Source of the DNA: Lentzea jiangxiensis | GTDB lineage: Bacteria > Actinomycetota > Actinomycetes > Mycobacteriales > Pseudonocardiaceae | Direction of reading: 5' to 3' | NCBI RefSeq assembly: GCF_900104175.1 | Contig: NZ_FNIX01000002.1 | Location: 744,001 to 808,000, forward strand | DNA length: 64,000 nt | Part shown: positions 45,825 to 54,345 of the stretch, one piece after another | Position numbering within the stretch: the first letter of the stretch is position 1 | Layout: every line of letters starts with the position of its first letter | Made by a program: the position numbers and the translations under genes | The notes under the pieces: generated by a model | The model's database searches: none | Told to the model about the DNA's origin: nothing | What the model saw: only the letters and a program-made list of their open reading frames with translations

Positions 45825-46328
45825 CTAGGAGGCGGGCGCGTAGAGCCGGTACAGCCAGAGCCAATTGCCTTCGAGGTCCGTCATCTCGGCGAAGTAGTTG
45901 TCACCGCCGTCGGGGAAGGCCTTCGGCTTCATCCCGGGCCCGATGTAGGGACCGAACACGGTGCCGGCGGAAGTTCCGTCGTCATACGCGTAAACGGTGT
46001 ACTTCGGAGGTTCACCCTTGCCCAGCGACACGTTGATCCACGCCTCCACCGGCGCGTCCTTCGTACCCTGCAACAGGAACTCGAAGTCGGTGACCTCCGA
46101 TGTCGCCCACGCGCCGGAGTTGTAGCGGTCAGTTTCGAACGAGAACGAGCTCTCTGCGTACTCCTTGACCCTCAGGCAACCTCCCGTGCCGCCGTAGTCG
46201 GTGATGTACGGCGCCTCGACGTAGTGCGTCTTCAGCGCCCACAAACGGATGAACGGCATCCGGGGAACGAGGAAGCGGAACTGCGCGGTGGTCCGAACCG
46301 AGGTGCTCTTGTCGTCGACGTTCAACAT
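45825..46328 (-). CDS. Hypothetical protein with strong ribosome site
   Basis: 167 residues, start ATG 46328 after TAGGAGG. Contains FLVPRMPFIRLWALKTHYVE, SFSFETDRYNSGAWATSEVT and DLEGNWLWLYRLYAPAS. Soluble, aromatic-rich, probably beta-rich; no family recognised. The upstream 46330-46440 is markedly AT-rich for this window, hinting at an acquired gene or strong promoter. Confidence 0.7.
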   Translation of the reverse strand: MLNVDDKSTSVRTTAQFRFLVPRMPFIRLWALKTHYVEAPYITDYGGTGGCLRVKEYAESSFSFETDRYNSGAWATSEVTDFEFLLQGTKDAPVEAWINVSLGKGEPPKYTVYAYDDGTSAGTVFGPYIGPGMKPKAFPDGGDNYFAEMTDLEGNWLWLYRLYAPAS

Positions 46329-46579
46329 CTCGAACCTCCTATTTCTTCGAGATCGCGCTTTCGCGATCGAATCTTACTCGGACCAGAAGATCATCGGAAT
46401 CGAAATACACTGTAGGGCAAACCAGTCAGCCTGATTGATTAACGTCCGATCACTCATGGACGCAGACCTCAAGGCTGGCGGACGTAGGCCGTTGGCTTGT
46501 CACCCGACAGCTTGCGCCACGGTTGAAGGGTGCATCCCCGCACCTGAACCTGCAGGAGCGGTGAGATGCTGCCGAGGGC

Positions 46580-47513
46580 ATGAGACGCACGCACCTCATG
46601 ATTTACTTTCAGTCAGGTGTCGTGCGATCACGGTTGTTGACAGAAGCGATGCGGTGGGGGTGGACGTTGTACGCGTTCTGTCGATACGGGGCTGCGTTCG
46701 TGCTGGTCCTATATGGGTTTGCGAAGCTCAACGGATCGCAGTTCGCCGTTCTGTCGTCCGAATTGGACAAGCCGATGGGTGATGTCTCGGGTTTCTGGCT
46801 GACTTGGCACTACTTCGGCTTCTCGCCGATTTTCGGCACGCTGGTCGCGCTGGTCCAGATCACTCTCGGGGTACTGCTGTGCTGGCGCAAGACCACATTG
46901 GTGGCCGCGTGCGGCGGACTGGGCGTGCTCGCCACGATCACGCTGATCGATCTGACCCATGGCGTCGACGCCACGGGTACGGTGATGGCTGCGGCAACCA
47001 CCGCCCTGCCTGGGTTTCGTCGTGGCCCGGCATCGTGCTGACCTCGTGCGCGTGCTCTGGACCGACCAGCACTCCACCGACGCACGAGGTATGCGCGAGG
47101 TCATCGTGAGGGTGGTCATCCAGGTCGCGGTGTTGGTCGCCGCGTTCGCTGGCACGTACTGGATCGCCAACGAGAACAACCGTGCGCCGACGCCGTTGGA
47201 CGGTGCCTGGGACGTCCGTGCCGGGACCTACCAGCCAGCCGGCGCGGCTCGACCTCTGGAGCGCCTGTACTTCGAGTGCAACCGCGCCTACCTGGTGGTC
47301 TTCCGCTTCGGCGACCAATGGGTCGAGCACCATTTCGAGGTTAATCCCACGCGGCGAGAGCTGCGGATGTGGGAACATTGGCTCCGCAGGGACAAGCCCC
47401 TGTCGTCCAATGGTGTCTATGAGCTGTCCGGCGATCAACTGGTGATCACCGGAACCTTCGACGACAACACCACCCCCGTTCGCCTCGAGCTCACCCGGCT
47501 CCGGAATCGCTGA
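46580..47513 (+). pseudogene. DoxX-like membrane protein gene with a one-base frameshift
   Basis: First frame from ATG 46580: three or four helices, with YGFAKLNGSQFAVLSSELDK and LTWHYFGFSPIFGTLVALVQ, typical of DoxX-like proteins. An extra C near 47010 ends it (ALPGFRRGPASC). The adjacent frame continues naturally GFVVARHRADLVRVLW, then a helix VIQVAVLVAAFAGTYWIANE and a soluble part TPLDGAWDVRAGTYQPAGAA ending at 47513. Joined length about 310 residues, as in DoxX-type proteins with a C-terminal soluble extension. Alternatively two separate genes starting 46580 and 47022. Confidence 0.6.
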
Positions 47514-47828
47514 AACGGGTCCAAGTCATTGTTTTCGCCTGTCAACGGCGCGCTCATGACTCTGTTCATGTCAAGGGGCGGCCTCGGCGAGGTCGGGCTC
47601 GCGGGTGGCAGGTCCGGTTGTGGCTTGTCCGAAGGGCCGGCGTCCGAGGTCAGGCCACCACGGCCGAAAGGGGCACTCCCACACCTCAACCTCGAGCACT
47701 TCGGCGGTGCATGGCAGCAGACCGCGTGCTGCGTGTCGGCGAGGTCCATCGATGCAGCTCGGAGCGTCTTGTTGTTCGCCATGTTCACCGTCATCCTGAC
47801 GGAGCGGCGTGCGCGGAGCCGCTGCACG
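47514..47828. other. Intergenic region, no gene supported
   Basis: 315 bases between convergent genes. A minus-strand frame with several cysteines (TQHAVCCHAPPKCSRLRCG) is open but has no ribosome site or relatives I recognise. Confidence 0.35.
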
Positions 47829-47872
47829 GCTTCGCCCCGATCCCAGCCGGATGCCGGGTACCGGGGCGAAGC
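47829..47872 (-). terminator. Hairpin terminator of the cysteine-protease operon
   Basis: 11-bp perfect stem GCTTCGCCCCG / CGGGGCGAAGC with a 22-base loop, 8 bases past the stop at 47880. Confidence 0.65.
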
Positions 47873-47879
47873 GGGAGAT

Positions 47880-48743
47880 TCAGCCGGTGGTGTTGCGTCG
47901 GCGGCGGAAGAGGAAGAAGGCGCCGGCCACGAGCACGAGCGCCGCACCTGAACCGCCGACGAGCGCCGGTGCCGTGGACGACGCGCCCTCCGCCCCGCTC
48001 GCGCTGCCGTAGCCGCTCGACATTCCCTTGGTGTCGTACTCCGATGCGGGCAGCTTGTCGGCATAACGGGCCTTGACCAGCTTCTGGTAGTCGCTCAGCG
48101 ACATCGACGACCTGCCGCCCAGTCCTTCCCGTGCCTGGTCGTTGAGCGGCTCCACCGTGACGAGCTTCAGCAGGTACCAGCCGCGGATCTGCGGCTCGGC
48201 GAACACCAAGGTCCCCACGCCGGCCTTGTCGGCGTACGTGACGTCGCCGTCACCCTCGCGCACCGCCGCCAGATGCCAGCCGCCGCCCTGCGTGGGAGCG
48301 AGCATGACGGTGACCTGGCGGTCGTTGACGGTGGTGCTCAGCGAGGACACCAGACGGGTCAACTTGACCGCCTCGGCGGCGATCGGCTGGGACGTGCCCG
48401 CGACGAAGCCCGGCGTGATCTCGCTGACCGGCAGCGGGTCCTTGACCGTGAAGGCGGGCATGCCTTCGCACGGATCGGCCTTGTCCGGGATTGTTTGCAC
48501 CGTGTCGGACCCGCCCTGGGGCACCGGCACGCTGAGGAAGCGGCACACGGCGTTGCGGATGTCGGCCGACCTCACAGCATCGAGAGCGGCCTGGTAGTCG
48601 GGGATGTCCACGGGTAGCGGGTCGTTGACCGGGGCCGCGTGGACGGGGCCGGACAGCAGCACGGACGCGCCCATTGCCAGCACAGCGGTCAGGCGGGAAA
48701 GGCGGGAAGCTGCCCACCGTCCAGACGTTCTTGGTTCGCGCAT
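47880..48743 (-). CDS. Membrane-anchored partner of secreted cysteine protease
   Basis: 287 residues. Signal peptide with cleavage near PVHAAP (about residue 37), a hydrophilic external domain (VRSADIRNAVCRFLSVPVPQ, GGWHLAAVREGDGDVTYADK, RGWYLLKLVTVEPLNDQARE), and a C-terminal helix GGSGAALVLVAGAFFLF followed by RRRRN. LPASE before the tail is a sortase-like but non-canonical motif. Starts 10 bases after the cysteine protease stop, so the two are one operon; it may be the protease's substrate, inhibitor or docking partner. I remember protease/partner pairs of this shape in Streptomyces, without known role. Confidence 0.78.
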   Translation of the reverse strand: MREPRTSGRWAASRLSRLTAVLAMGASVLLSGPVHAAPVNDPLPVDIPDYQAALDAVRSADIRNAVCRFLSVPVPQGGSDTVQTIPDKADPCEGMPAFTVKDPLPVSEITPGFVAGTSQPIAAEAVKLTRLVSSLSTTVNDRQVTVMLAPTQGGGWHLAAVREGDGDVTYADKAGVGTLVFAEPQIRGWYLLKLVTVEPLNDQAREGLGGRSSMSLSDYQKLVKARYADKLPASEYDTKGMSSGYGSASGAEGASSTAPALVGGSGAALVLVAGAFFLFRRRRNTTG

Positions 48744-48753
48744 GATGCCTGCC

Positions 48754-49317
48754 TTAACGGGAGATGCCGATCCGGGAGTGCGTCCACTTGAACGAGCTGT
48801 TGTTGACGTAGTCGTTGTAGTTCCACCACGTGTAGGTGGCGGTGTCCGGCCACGGGTCAGCGACCGCGATGGTGTTCTTCGAGGTGTCGAAGCCGTAAAC
48901 GACGTTCATGTGACCCCCGCCTGAAGTCCACCCGATGCGCGCGCCAACGGGACGGGCGGCCTTGACGTCGGTGTAGACCTGGTTGAACGAGGCCGCGCTG
49001 CTCAGGCCCGAGCCGGGGTGAGCCATGCCGAGGCTGCTCCAGCCCCTGGCCATGTCGTCGAGCGTGGCAGGCTGGTTGTTGCAGCCGTAGTAGGGCTGGG
49101 CCCGGTTGCAGAAGTCCGTCTGCGTGCTGCCGAGGCCGTGGTACTTGGCGATCGTCAGACCGGAGGCGACCCAGCACCACTGGGTCTTCTCCTGCTTGTA
49201 CATGCTGATGTTGTCGTACCCCGATTCCGCTTGAGCCGCGCCTGCTGCGGCCACGAGCAACCCCGAGGTCGTCAGCGCGATGGCCGACGCCGTGATCGCG
49301 AATCTGGATCTACCCAT
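48754..49317 (-). CDS. Secreted papain-like cysteine protease (C39/C70-like)
   Basis: 187 residues. Signal peptide ends near GAAQAE (about residue 30). Catalytic Gln42 and Cys48 in KQEKTQWCWVASG, His136 in SGGGHMNVVYG, and Asp154 in VADPWP: the papain-like order seen in Peptidase_C39_2 / AvrRpt2-like proteins. Two further cysteines (Cys70, Cys79) may form a disulfide in the mature enzyme. ATG 49317 has GGAGG upstream. First gene of a two-gene operon with the membrane-anchored protein. Confidence 0.88.
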   Translation of the reverse strand: MGRSRFAITASAIALTTSGLLVAAAGAAQAESGYDNISMYKQEKTQWCWVASGLTIAKYHGLGSTQTDFCNRAQPYYGCNNQPATLDDMARGWSSLGMAHPGSGLSSAASFNQVYTDVKAARPVGARIGWTSGGGHMNVVYGFDTSKNTIAVADPWPDTATYTWWNYNDYVNNSSFKWTHSRIGISR

Positions 49318-50108
49318 TTCCCTGTCCTCCTGCATGTGATGAGTACCGGGAGACCTGAGGACATGAAAGCGCGAAATTCGTTGCCATGCAGAAGCGGCGT
49401 ACAAATACGCTCGCAAGAGTGAACTCCGTGAAATGTGAATCGCCATGCCGAAGTCATGAACCGCCGAACATCAACAACGAGCCGCCGAGACTTCCGCTGA
49501 TTCCATCCTCTTCCGTGAAAGTTGCGGAACTGCACTCTTTACGGTGTCGAAGACGGTTGAAAAGGCCACCGTCCGCTCCCGTCCACGGGAATGCGGGGGT
49601 GAGTTGGACACTTTGAGGTGAATGCATGAGGTTCCCGGTGGTCGCGGGCTGTCCGGCAGCAGCAGCGATCCACGTGCGGGGCCGTGGCCTGTCGTCGGTG
49701 CGCGCCACACGTCGATCCCCTCGACCGGGTCGCCGGTCGGTCACCCACGCACCTGCCGGTGGTCCAGGGCCGAGATCCCGCTGTCGCCGACGACGGGGAA
49801 CGCCTGCTGACGCGTCTCAGGTCAGCGAGCTGACGCCTCGCGCTTCCCCGGATGCTCCCTGGGTGAACGCGACCACGAAAAATCCGCTCATGTCGATGAG
49901 CGGACGGTGCCTCGTGTGATCCACTCTGGGCGCACGCAGGTGGGCGGGGTGGACCAGGGCCGTGGACAGGACCAGTACCCCGGCGGTGGGCAGTTGGTTC
50001 CAGTCAAGCCCGCAGCGCGTCGGTCAAGACGTCCTGGCGCACACCGCGATCTTGAACGTCCTGCCTTGTGGAGCGAAGCCGAGACGCCAACTCGTTTCCA
50101 CTCGATCG
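49318..50108. other. Intergenic region, no gene supported
   Basis: 791 bases. Open frames on both strands lack ribosome sites and recognisable products; the part left of 49500 is relatively AT-rich and should hold the protease promoter. Confidence 0.45.
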
Positions 50109-50714
50109 CTAAGGGTCCAGCTTGAGCGAGCCGTGGCCGACGTCGGTGCTGTCGGCGATGGCGCGGATCAGGTGCAGCAGGTCGTTGTGGAGTTCGTCGG
50201 TCATGCGGCCCTCGGCGACGCCGCGGAGGAACACGTGGGTGACACCCCTGATCGCGGCTCGGCCCGCCGCTCCGAACAGGTCGTCGCGATCGGCTCCCTC
50301 GAAGGGGAAGCCGGTTCCGGGGGTCCGCTGTGAGACCTCGGCCTCCGCCATGGCGACCACGCCGGGGTTGACCAGGGCCATGGCGCGGGTGAGCGCGGCT
50401 TCCTCCTGGTCGACGTTGTCGCGCAGGTCGTGCCACCACCTGTCCACCAGATCGATGAACTCCAGAGAGGGATCCTCCTGGTGCAACGCGATGATCCGCC
50501 GCTCGATGGCCGCCGGCCATTCGGTGATGAAGTCGAGCTTCGACGGGAAGTAGCCCGTCACGGTCCGCGGTGCGACCTCGGCCGCCTCGGCGATGTCGGC
50601 GATCGTGGTCCGTTCGTACCCGTGTTCGGTGAACAGGCGCAGGGCCGTGTGCAGGATCAGGCGCCGTCGTCGTGCTTTCGACCGCTCCCGAAGCCCTGGA
50701 CCGTTACTGGTCAC
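50109..50714 (-). CDS. TetR family regulator
   Basis: 201 residues. HTH at about 20-65 (TTIADIAEAAEVAPRTVTGY). C-terminal domain of the TetR_C_17-like type (inferred). GTG 50714 follows GGAGAG. Divergent from a serine-hydrolase/F420-reductase pair at 50902; likely their repressor. Confidence 0.88.
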   Translation of the reverse strand: MTSNGPGLRERSKARRRRLILHTALRLFTEHGYERTTIADIAEAAEVAPRTVTGYFPSKLDFITEWPAAIERRIIALHQEDPSLEFIDLVDRWWHDLRDNVDQEEAALTRAMALVNPGVVAMAEAEVSQRTPGTGFPFEGADRDDLFGAAGRAAIRGVTHVFLRGVAEGRMTDELHNDLLHLIRAIADSTDVGHGSLKLDP

Positions 50715-50803
50715 CGTCCCACTCTCCTGCACTCCGTCGATCGCCGCCCGCGCACGCCTCAGCATACATGCATCTCACGGCTAAAATGCCTTCTTGTGCA
50801 AAC

Positions 50804-50819
50804 TTGCCGTCTATGGCAA
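50804..50819. promoter_or_regulatory. Weak candidate operator
   Basis: TTGCC-GTCTAT-GGCAA between the divergent TetR and hydrolase genes, in a relatively AT-rich stretch. Only five symmetric pairs. Confidence 0.35.
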
Positions 50820-50901
50820 TATTTCGTCGGGTGGTCGAGTCGATCACCCAACGAGTCCGTGGAGCAACGGGTTCATCGACGAACGGTCTGAGAGGACACC
50901 C

Positions 50902-51870
50902 ATGAGCACGTCCTATGCGGACGCCGCCGGCTTCCCGGTCAGCGACCCCACCCCCATCCTCAGCTACAGCCCCATCTCGCTCGAGGTGCCGGACAGGCCC
51001 GTGCCGCTGGAGATCAAGGTCTCGGCGCCCGTGACCGGGACCAACCTGCCGGTGGTCCTGCTCTCGCACGGGCACGGCATGGCCAACTTCATCTCCTCGC
51101 TGCGCGGCTACGGCCCCGTCGCGGACTTCTGGGCCGCTCACGGATTCGTCGTCGTCCAGCCGACACACCTGGACTCCACAGTGCTCGGGCTGCGCGACCA
51201 GGACCTGCCCGACGCGCCGCTGTTCTGGCGCGACCGCGCCGTCGACATGCACACCGTCCTCGACCACCTGGAGGAGGTCCTCGCCGCGGTTCCAGGGCTA
51301 CCGGGCCGTGTCGACACCGAGAAGGTGGCCGCGGTCGGGCACTCGGCCGGTGGCCACACGGTCTCGCTGCTGCTGGGTTCCCAGGTGGGTGACCCGAACG
51401 ACCTCCGGGAGAAGGACCTCTCCGATCCCCGCGTCAAGGCCGGCGTCGTGATCGGAGGACCTGGCATCGCCGACGAGCACTTCTCGCCGTGGGCCGCCGA
51501 GCACTACCCGATGATGAAGTACATCGACTTCGGGCAGATGACCGGCACCGCGCTCGTCATCGCCGGCGACGAGGACCTGAACCCCAACTTCTCCTCCCGG
51601 CTCAGCTACCGCTGGGACGCCTACACCCACAGCCCCGGCGGGAACAAGACACTGCTGACCTTCCTGGGCGCGGGACACCTGTTCGGCGGGATCTCCGGCT
51701 ACGACGCCGCAGAAACCTCCGACGAGAACCCCGAACGAGTCGCCGCGCTGCGGGCGCTGGTGTGGGCCTACCTGCGTTCCCAGTTGTTCCCCGGCGACAC
51801 GTCCTGGGACATCGCCGTGAAGGCCCTGGAAACCCGGGAGACGCCCCTGGCGAAGGTCGAAACCAAGTAA
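50902..51870 (+). CDS. Alpha/beta serine hydrolase (PAF-acetylhydrolase/chlorophyllase-like)
   Basis: 322 residues. Oxyanion LLSHGHGM (54-61), nucleophile Ser148 in VGHSAGGHT, Asp in VIAGDEDLN (about 220), His in GAGHLFGG (about 260). The layout matches PAF-acetylhydrolase-like and chlorophyllase-like esterases. ATG 50902 with GAGAGGA upstream. Followed after 76 bases by a reductase gene, probably one operon under the TetR regulator at 50109. Cytoplasmic; substrate unknown. Confidence 0.87.
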   Translation: MSTSYADAAGFPVSDPTPILSYSPISLEVPDRPVPLEIKVSAPVTGTNLPVVLLSHGHGMANFISSLRGYGPVADFWAAHGFVVVQPTHLDSTVLGLRDQDLPDAPLFWRDRAVDMHTVLDHLEEVLAAVPGLPGRVDTEKVAAVGHSAGGHTVSLLLGSQVGDPNDLREKDLSDPRVKAGVVIGGPGIADEHFSPWAAEHYPMMKYIDFGQMTGTALVIAGDEDLNPNFSSRLSYRWDAYTHSPGGNKTLLTFLGAGHLFGGISGYDAAETSDENPERVAALRALVWAYLRSQLFPGDTSWDIAVKALETRETPLAKVETK

Positions 51871-51946
51871 CCCGCGAGGTGCGGCTGCTCGTCGCTCGAC
51901 ACCGCACCCCACAGGTCGATCACCCGAACCTCCCCGGGAAGAACCC

Positions 51947-52546
51947 ATGAGAATCGCGATCCTCGGCACGGGCAAGGTCGGCTCCGCACTGGGGACACGA
52001 CTGGCGTCCACCGGTCACCACGTGGTCCACGGATCACGGACGCGCGCAGGTGGAGCAGGAACCCTCAGCCCGCGCGAGGCCGTCGCGTCCAGCGAAGTGG
52101 TCGTCACCGCCATCCCGGGCACGGCCGTGCTCGGCGCCTTGGAAGCCGTCGGGGACGACGTGCTGGCCGGCAGAATCGTGCTGGACCCCTCGGCAGCTCT
52201 CACGCCGCAGATGACGATGGCCTACCCCGGCGACAGCGTGGCCCAGCAGGTGCAGGCGCGTTTCCCACGGGCCCGTGTCGTGAAAACGCTCAACACGATG
52301 AACTTCACCATCATGGTCGACCCACTGGCCTCACTGCCCCAAGCCACCGTTTTCGTCAGTGGCGACGACAGCGCGGCCAAGACGGTGGTCACAGCCTTGC
52401 TCGGTGACCTGGGGTGGCCCGAAAGCAGCGTCCTGGACCTGGGCGGCGTCCACACCGCCTTGGCCACCGAGCATGCTGCCCCGTTGTTCTTCGCGACCGT
52501 CAGTGCCCTGGGAACCGCGAAGTTCGCGATCTCCATCTCCCGGTAG
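51947..52546 (+). CDS. NADPH-dependent F420 reductase-like protein
   Basis: 199 residues. Rossmann motif ILGTGKVGSALG at residues 5-16 and NADP-favouring HGSRTRAGG. Resembles F420-dependent NADP reductases and NADP-oxidoreductase coenzyme-F420-dependent proteins (VVKTLNTMNFTIMVDP matches the usual KxxN region). Would transfer hydride between F420H2 and NADP; some relatives act on other substrates. ATG 51947. Likely cotranscribed with the hydrolase. Confidence 0.85.
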   Translation: MRIAILGTGKVGSALGTRLASTGHHVVHGSRTRAGGAGTLSPREAVASSEVVVTAIPGTAVLGALEAVGDDVLAGRIVLDPSAALTPQMTMAYPGDSVAQQVQARFPRARVVKTLNTMNFTIMVDPLASLPQATVFVSGDDSAAKTVVTALLGDLGWPESSVLDLGGVHTALATEHAAPLFFATVSALGTAKFAISISR

Positions 52547-52792
52547 GAGGTGAACCGCGCTCGACTGCGGGACCCGCCGCAACGAGCTCCACGACCGTCG
52601 CCGGATCACCGGAACCGATTCCCTGTTCAGCCGGACCGCTCGAGCCCTCAGCTCATCGGGGTACTCCGGTGCTGCCGCGGACGACTCCCTTCGGGTCCTG
52701 TCGGACCATGCTTGAAAGCCTCCGAGCGACCGGGGAACCTCAGCGGATCATGTTGTGTGGTGGCTGATGCGGTGGTGGCGAGCCGGAGCGGG

Positions 52793-53431
52793 TCATTCCG
52801 TCATCCCCGCCTCGTATGCGGTGATGGCCGCCTGTACGCGGTTCTGCACGCCGAGCCCGCGCAGGATCGCGGAAAGGTGCGCCTTCACCGTGCCCTCCGC
52901 CAGGCGCAGGCGTGCCGCGATCTCCTGGTTCGACAGCCCCCGCCCGACCAGGGCCAGCACGTCCCGCTCGCGCGGGGTCAGCGCCTCCACCTTGCGCTTC
53001 GCCGCCGCCGGTCGCGTCAATCCCGACCGCAGGCCGGCCAGGACACGGCGGGCGACCCGTGGTGACAGGTACGCGGCACCGTCGGCGACCGCCCTCACCG
53101 CGATCAGCAATTCCCGCGGGTCCGCTGCCTTGAGCAGGAAGCCGCTCGCGCCGTCCTCCAGGGCTTGCGCCACGTACTCGTCCTCGTCGAACGTCGTCAG
53201 CATCACCACCGGGGCGACGTCGCGCAGCTCGCGGGCCGCGGCGAGGCCGTCGAGGCGCGGCATGCGGATGTCCATCAGCACGACGTCCGGCTGGTGCGCG
53301 TGCGTCAGCTCCACCGCCGCGCGTCCGTCGTCCGCCTCCGCCACCACGGTGATCTCCGGATCCGTCGCCAGCACCGCTGCCAGCCCCGCCCTGATCATGG
53401 CCTCGTCGTCGGCCAGCAGCACTCTGATCAC
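52793..53431 (-). CDS. NarL/LuxR-type response regulator
   Basis: 212 residues. Receiver: acidic pair Asp8-Asp9, phosphorylation site Asp54 (VVLMDIRMP), Thr and Lys of the switch (MLTTFDEDE, GFLLKAA). LuxR HTH at the C-terminus (LTPRERDVLALVGRGLSNQE). GTG 53431 overlaps the kinase stop (GTGA), so the pair is translationally coupled. DNA target unknown. Confidence 0.95.
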   Translation of the reverse strand: MIRVLLADDEAMIRAGLAAVLATDPEITVVAEADDGRAAVELTHAHQPDVVLMDIRMPRLDGLAAARELRDVAPVVMLTTFDEDEYVAQALEDGASGFLLKAADPRELLIAVRAVADGAAYLSPRVARRVLAGLRSGLTRPAAAKRKVEALTPRERDVLALVGRGLSNQEIAARLRLAEGTVKAHLSAILRGLGVQNRVQAAITAYEAGMTE

Positions 53432-54345
53432 GTCAGCGGCACCCGTGCGACCAGTGTGAACAGCCCGTCCTCCGCCGTCACCGCCAACTCGCCGCCCAGC
53501 AGCCGCAGCCGCTCTGCCAGCCCCGCGAGGCCGCTGCCCCTGCCGACCGGACCTGTCAACGGATTCCTGACCTCCACCGTCACCAGCCGCTCCGCGACCG
53601 TCACCACCATCGTCACCGGCTCGCCCGGCGCGTGGCGGGCCGCGTTCGTCAGCGCTTCCCGCGCGACCCTGCGCACGGCCTGGTCCAGCACGTCCGGCAG
53701 GTCGGCGAGCCCGTCGACCGTCACGGACATGCCCGCGTCCCGCGCGTTCGCCACCAGGTCCGCGACCGGTGGCACGTCGTCGCGTTCCCGCAACATCGCG
53801 ATCGCCTGCCGCAGCCGGTCCGTCGCCGCCACCGCCGACGCCCGCACCGCACTCGCCGTGCGGGCGTATTCGCTGGTCAGACCCGGTGAAAGCTCGAGTG
53901 CGCCCGCGCGCAGCGCGATCAGTGCGAGGTCGTGTCCGAGCGAGTCGTGCAGCTCCGCCGCGAGTCGGCCCCGCTCCCGCAGCCGCGCCCGCTCGGCGAC
54001 GTGCTCCTGCTCGCGCTCCAGTTGCCGCACCCGCTCCTGCTCAGCCTCGATCAGCAGTGCCTGTTGCCGCCGGTACCGCCCGGCGAGCCACGGCAGCACG
54101 ACCGTGATCAGCAGGACGACCAGCGCCGTCATCACCTCGGTGGGTTTCAGGAGAGCTACGGCCGCCGTGCCCGCGATCGCGACCCCGGTGAGGACGTGCC
54201 AGCCGAAGCGCGCGTTGACGTGCCTGCCGTGCAGGTACGCGAGCGCCGCCAGCACCAGCCACGCGCACACCAGCCAGACCGGCAGGCCGCCCTCCGTGTT
54301 CAGCCCGCCGGCCAGGCCGAGAACCGCGAGGACCCCGAGACTCAC
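53428..54345 (-). CDS. HisKA_3 sensor histidine kinase
   Basis: About 305 residues. Three or four N-terminal helices, a coiled coil (QALLIEAEQERVRQLEREQE), dimerisation/phosphoacceptor AAELHDSLGHDLALI with His133, and HATPase motifs REALTNAARHAPG and GSGLAGLAERLRLLGG. GTG 54345 overlaps the stop of the serine hydrolase as GTGA. No large extracellular sensor domain; the signal may come through the membrane part or through the hydrolase encoded just before it. Confidence 0.93.
   Translation of the reverse strand: MSLGVLAVLGLAGGLNTEGGLPVWLVCAWLVLAALAYLHGRHVNARFGWHVLTGVAIAGTAAVALLKPTEVMTALVVLLITVVLPWLAGRYRRQQALLIEAEQERVRQLEREQEHVAERARLRERGRLAAELHDSLGHDLALIALRAGALELSPGLTSEYARTASAVRASAVAATDRLRQAIAMLRERDDVPPVADLVANARDAGMSVTVDGLADLPDVLDQAVRRVAREALTNAARHAPGEPVTMVVTVAERLVTVEVRNPLTGPVGRGSGLAGLAERLRLLGGELAVTAEDGLFTLVARVPLT

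Noticed and set aside
49318..50108. Open frames of 60-90 codons on both strands
   Set aside because: Random-looking composition, no ribosome sites.
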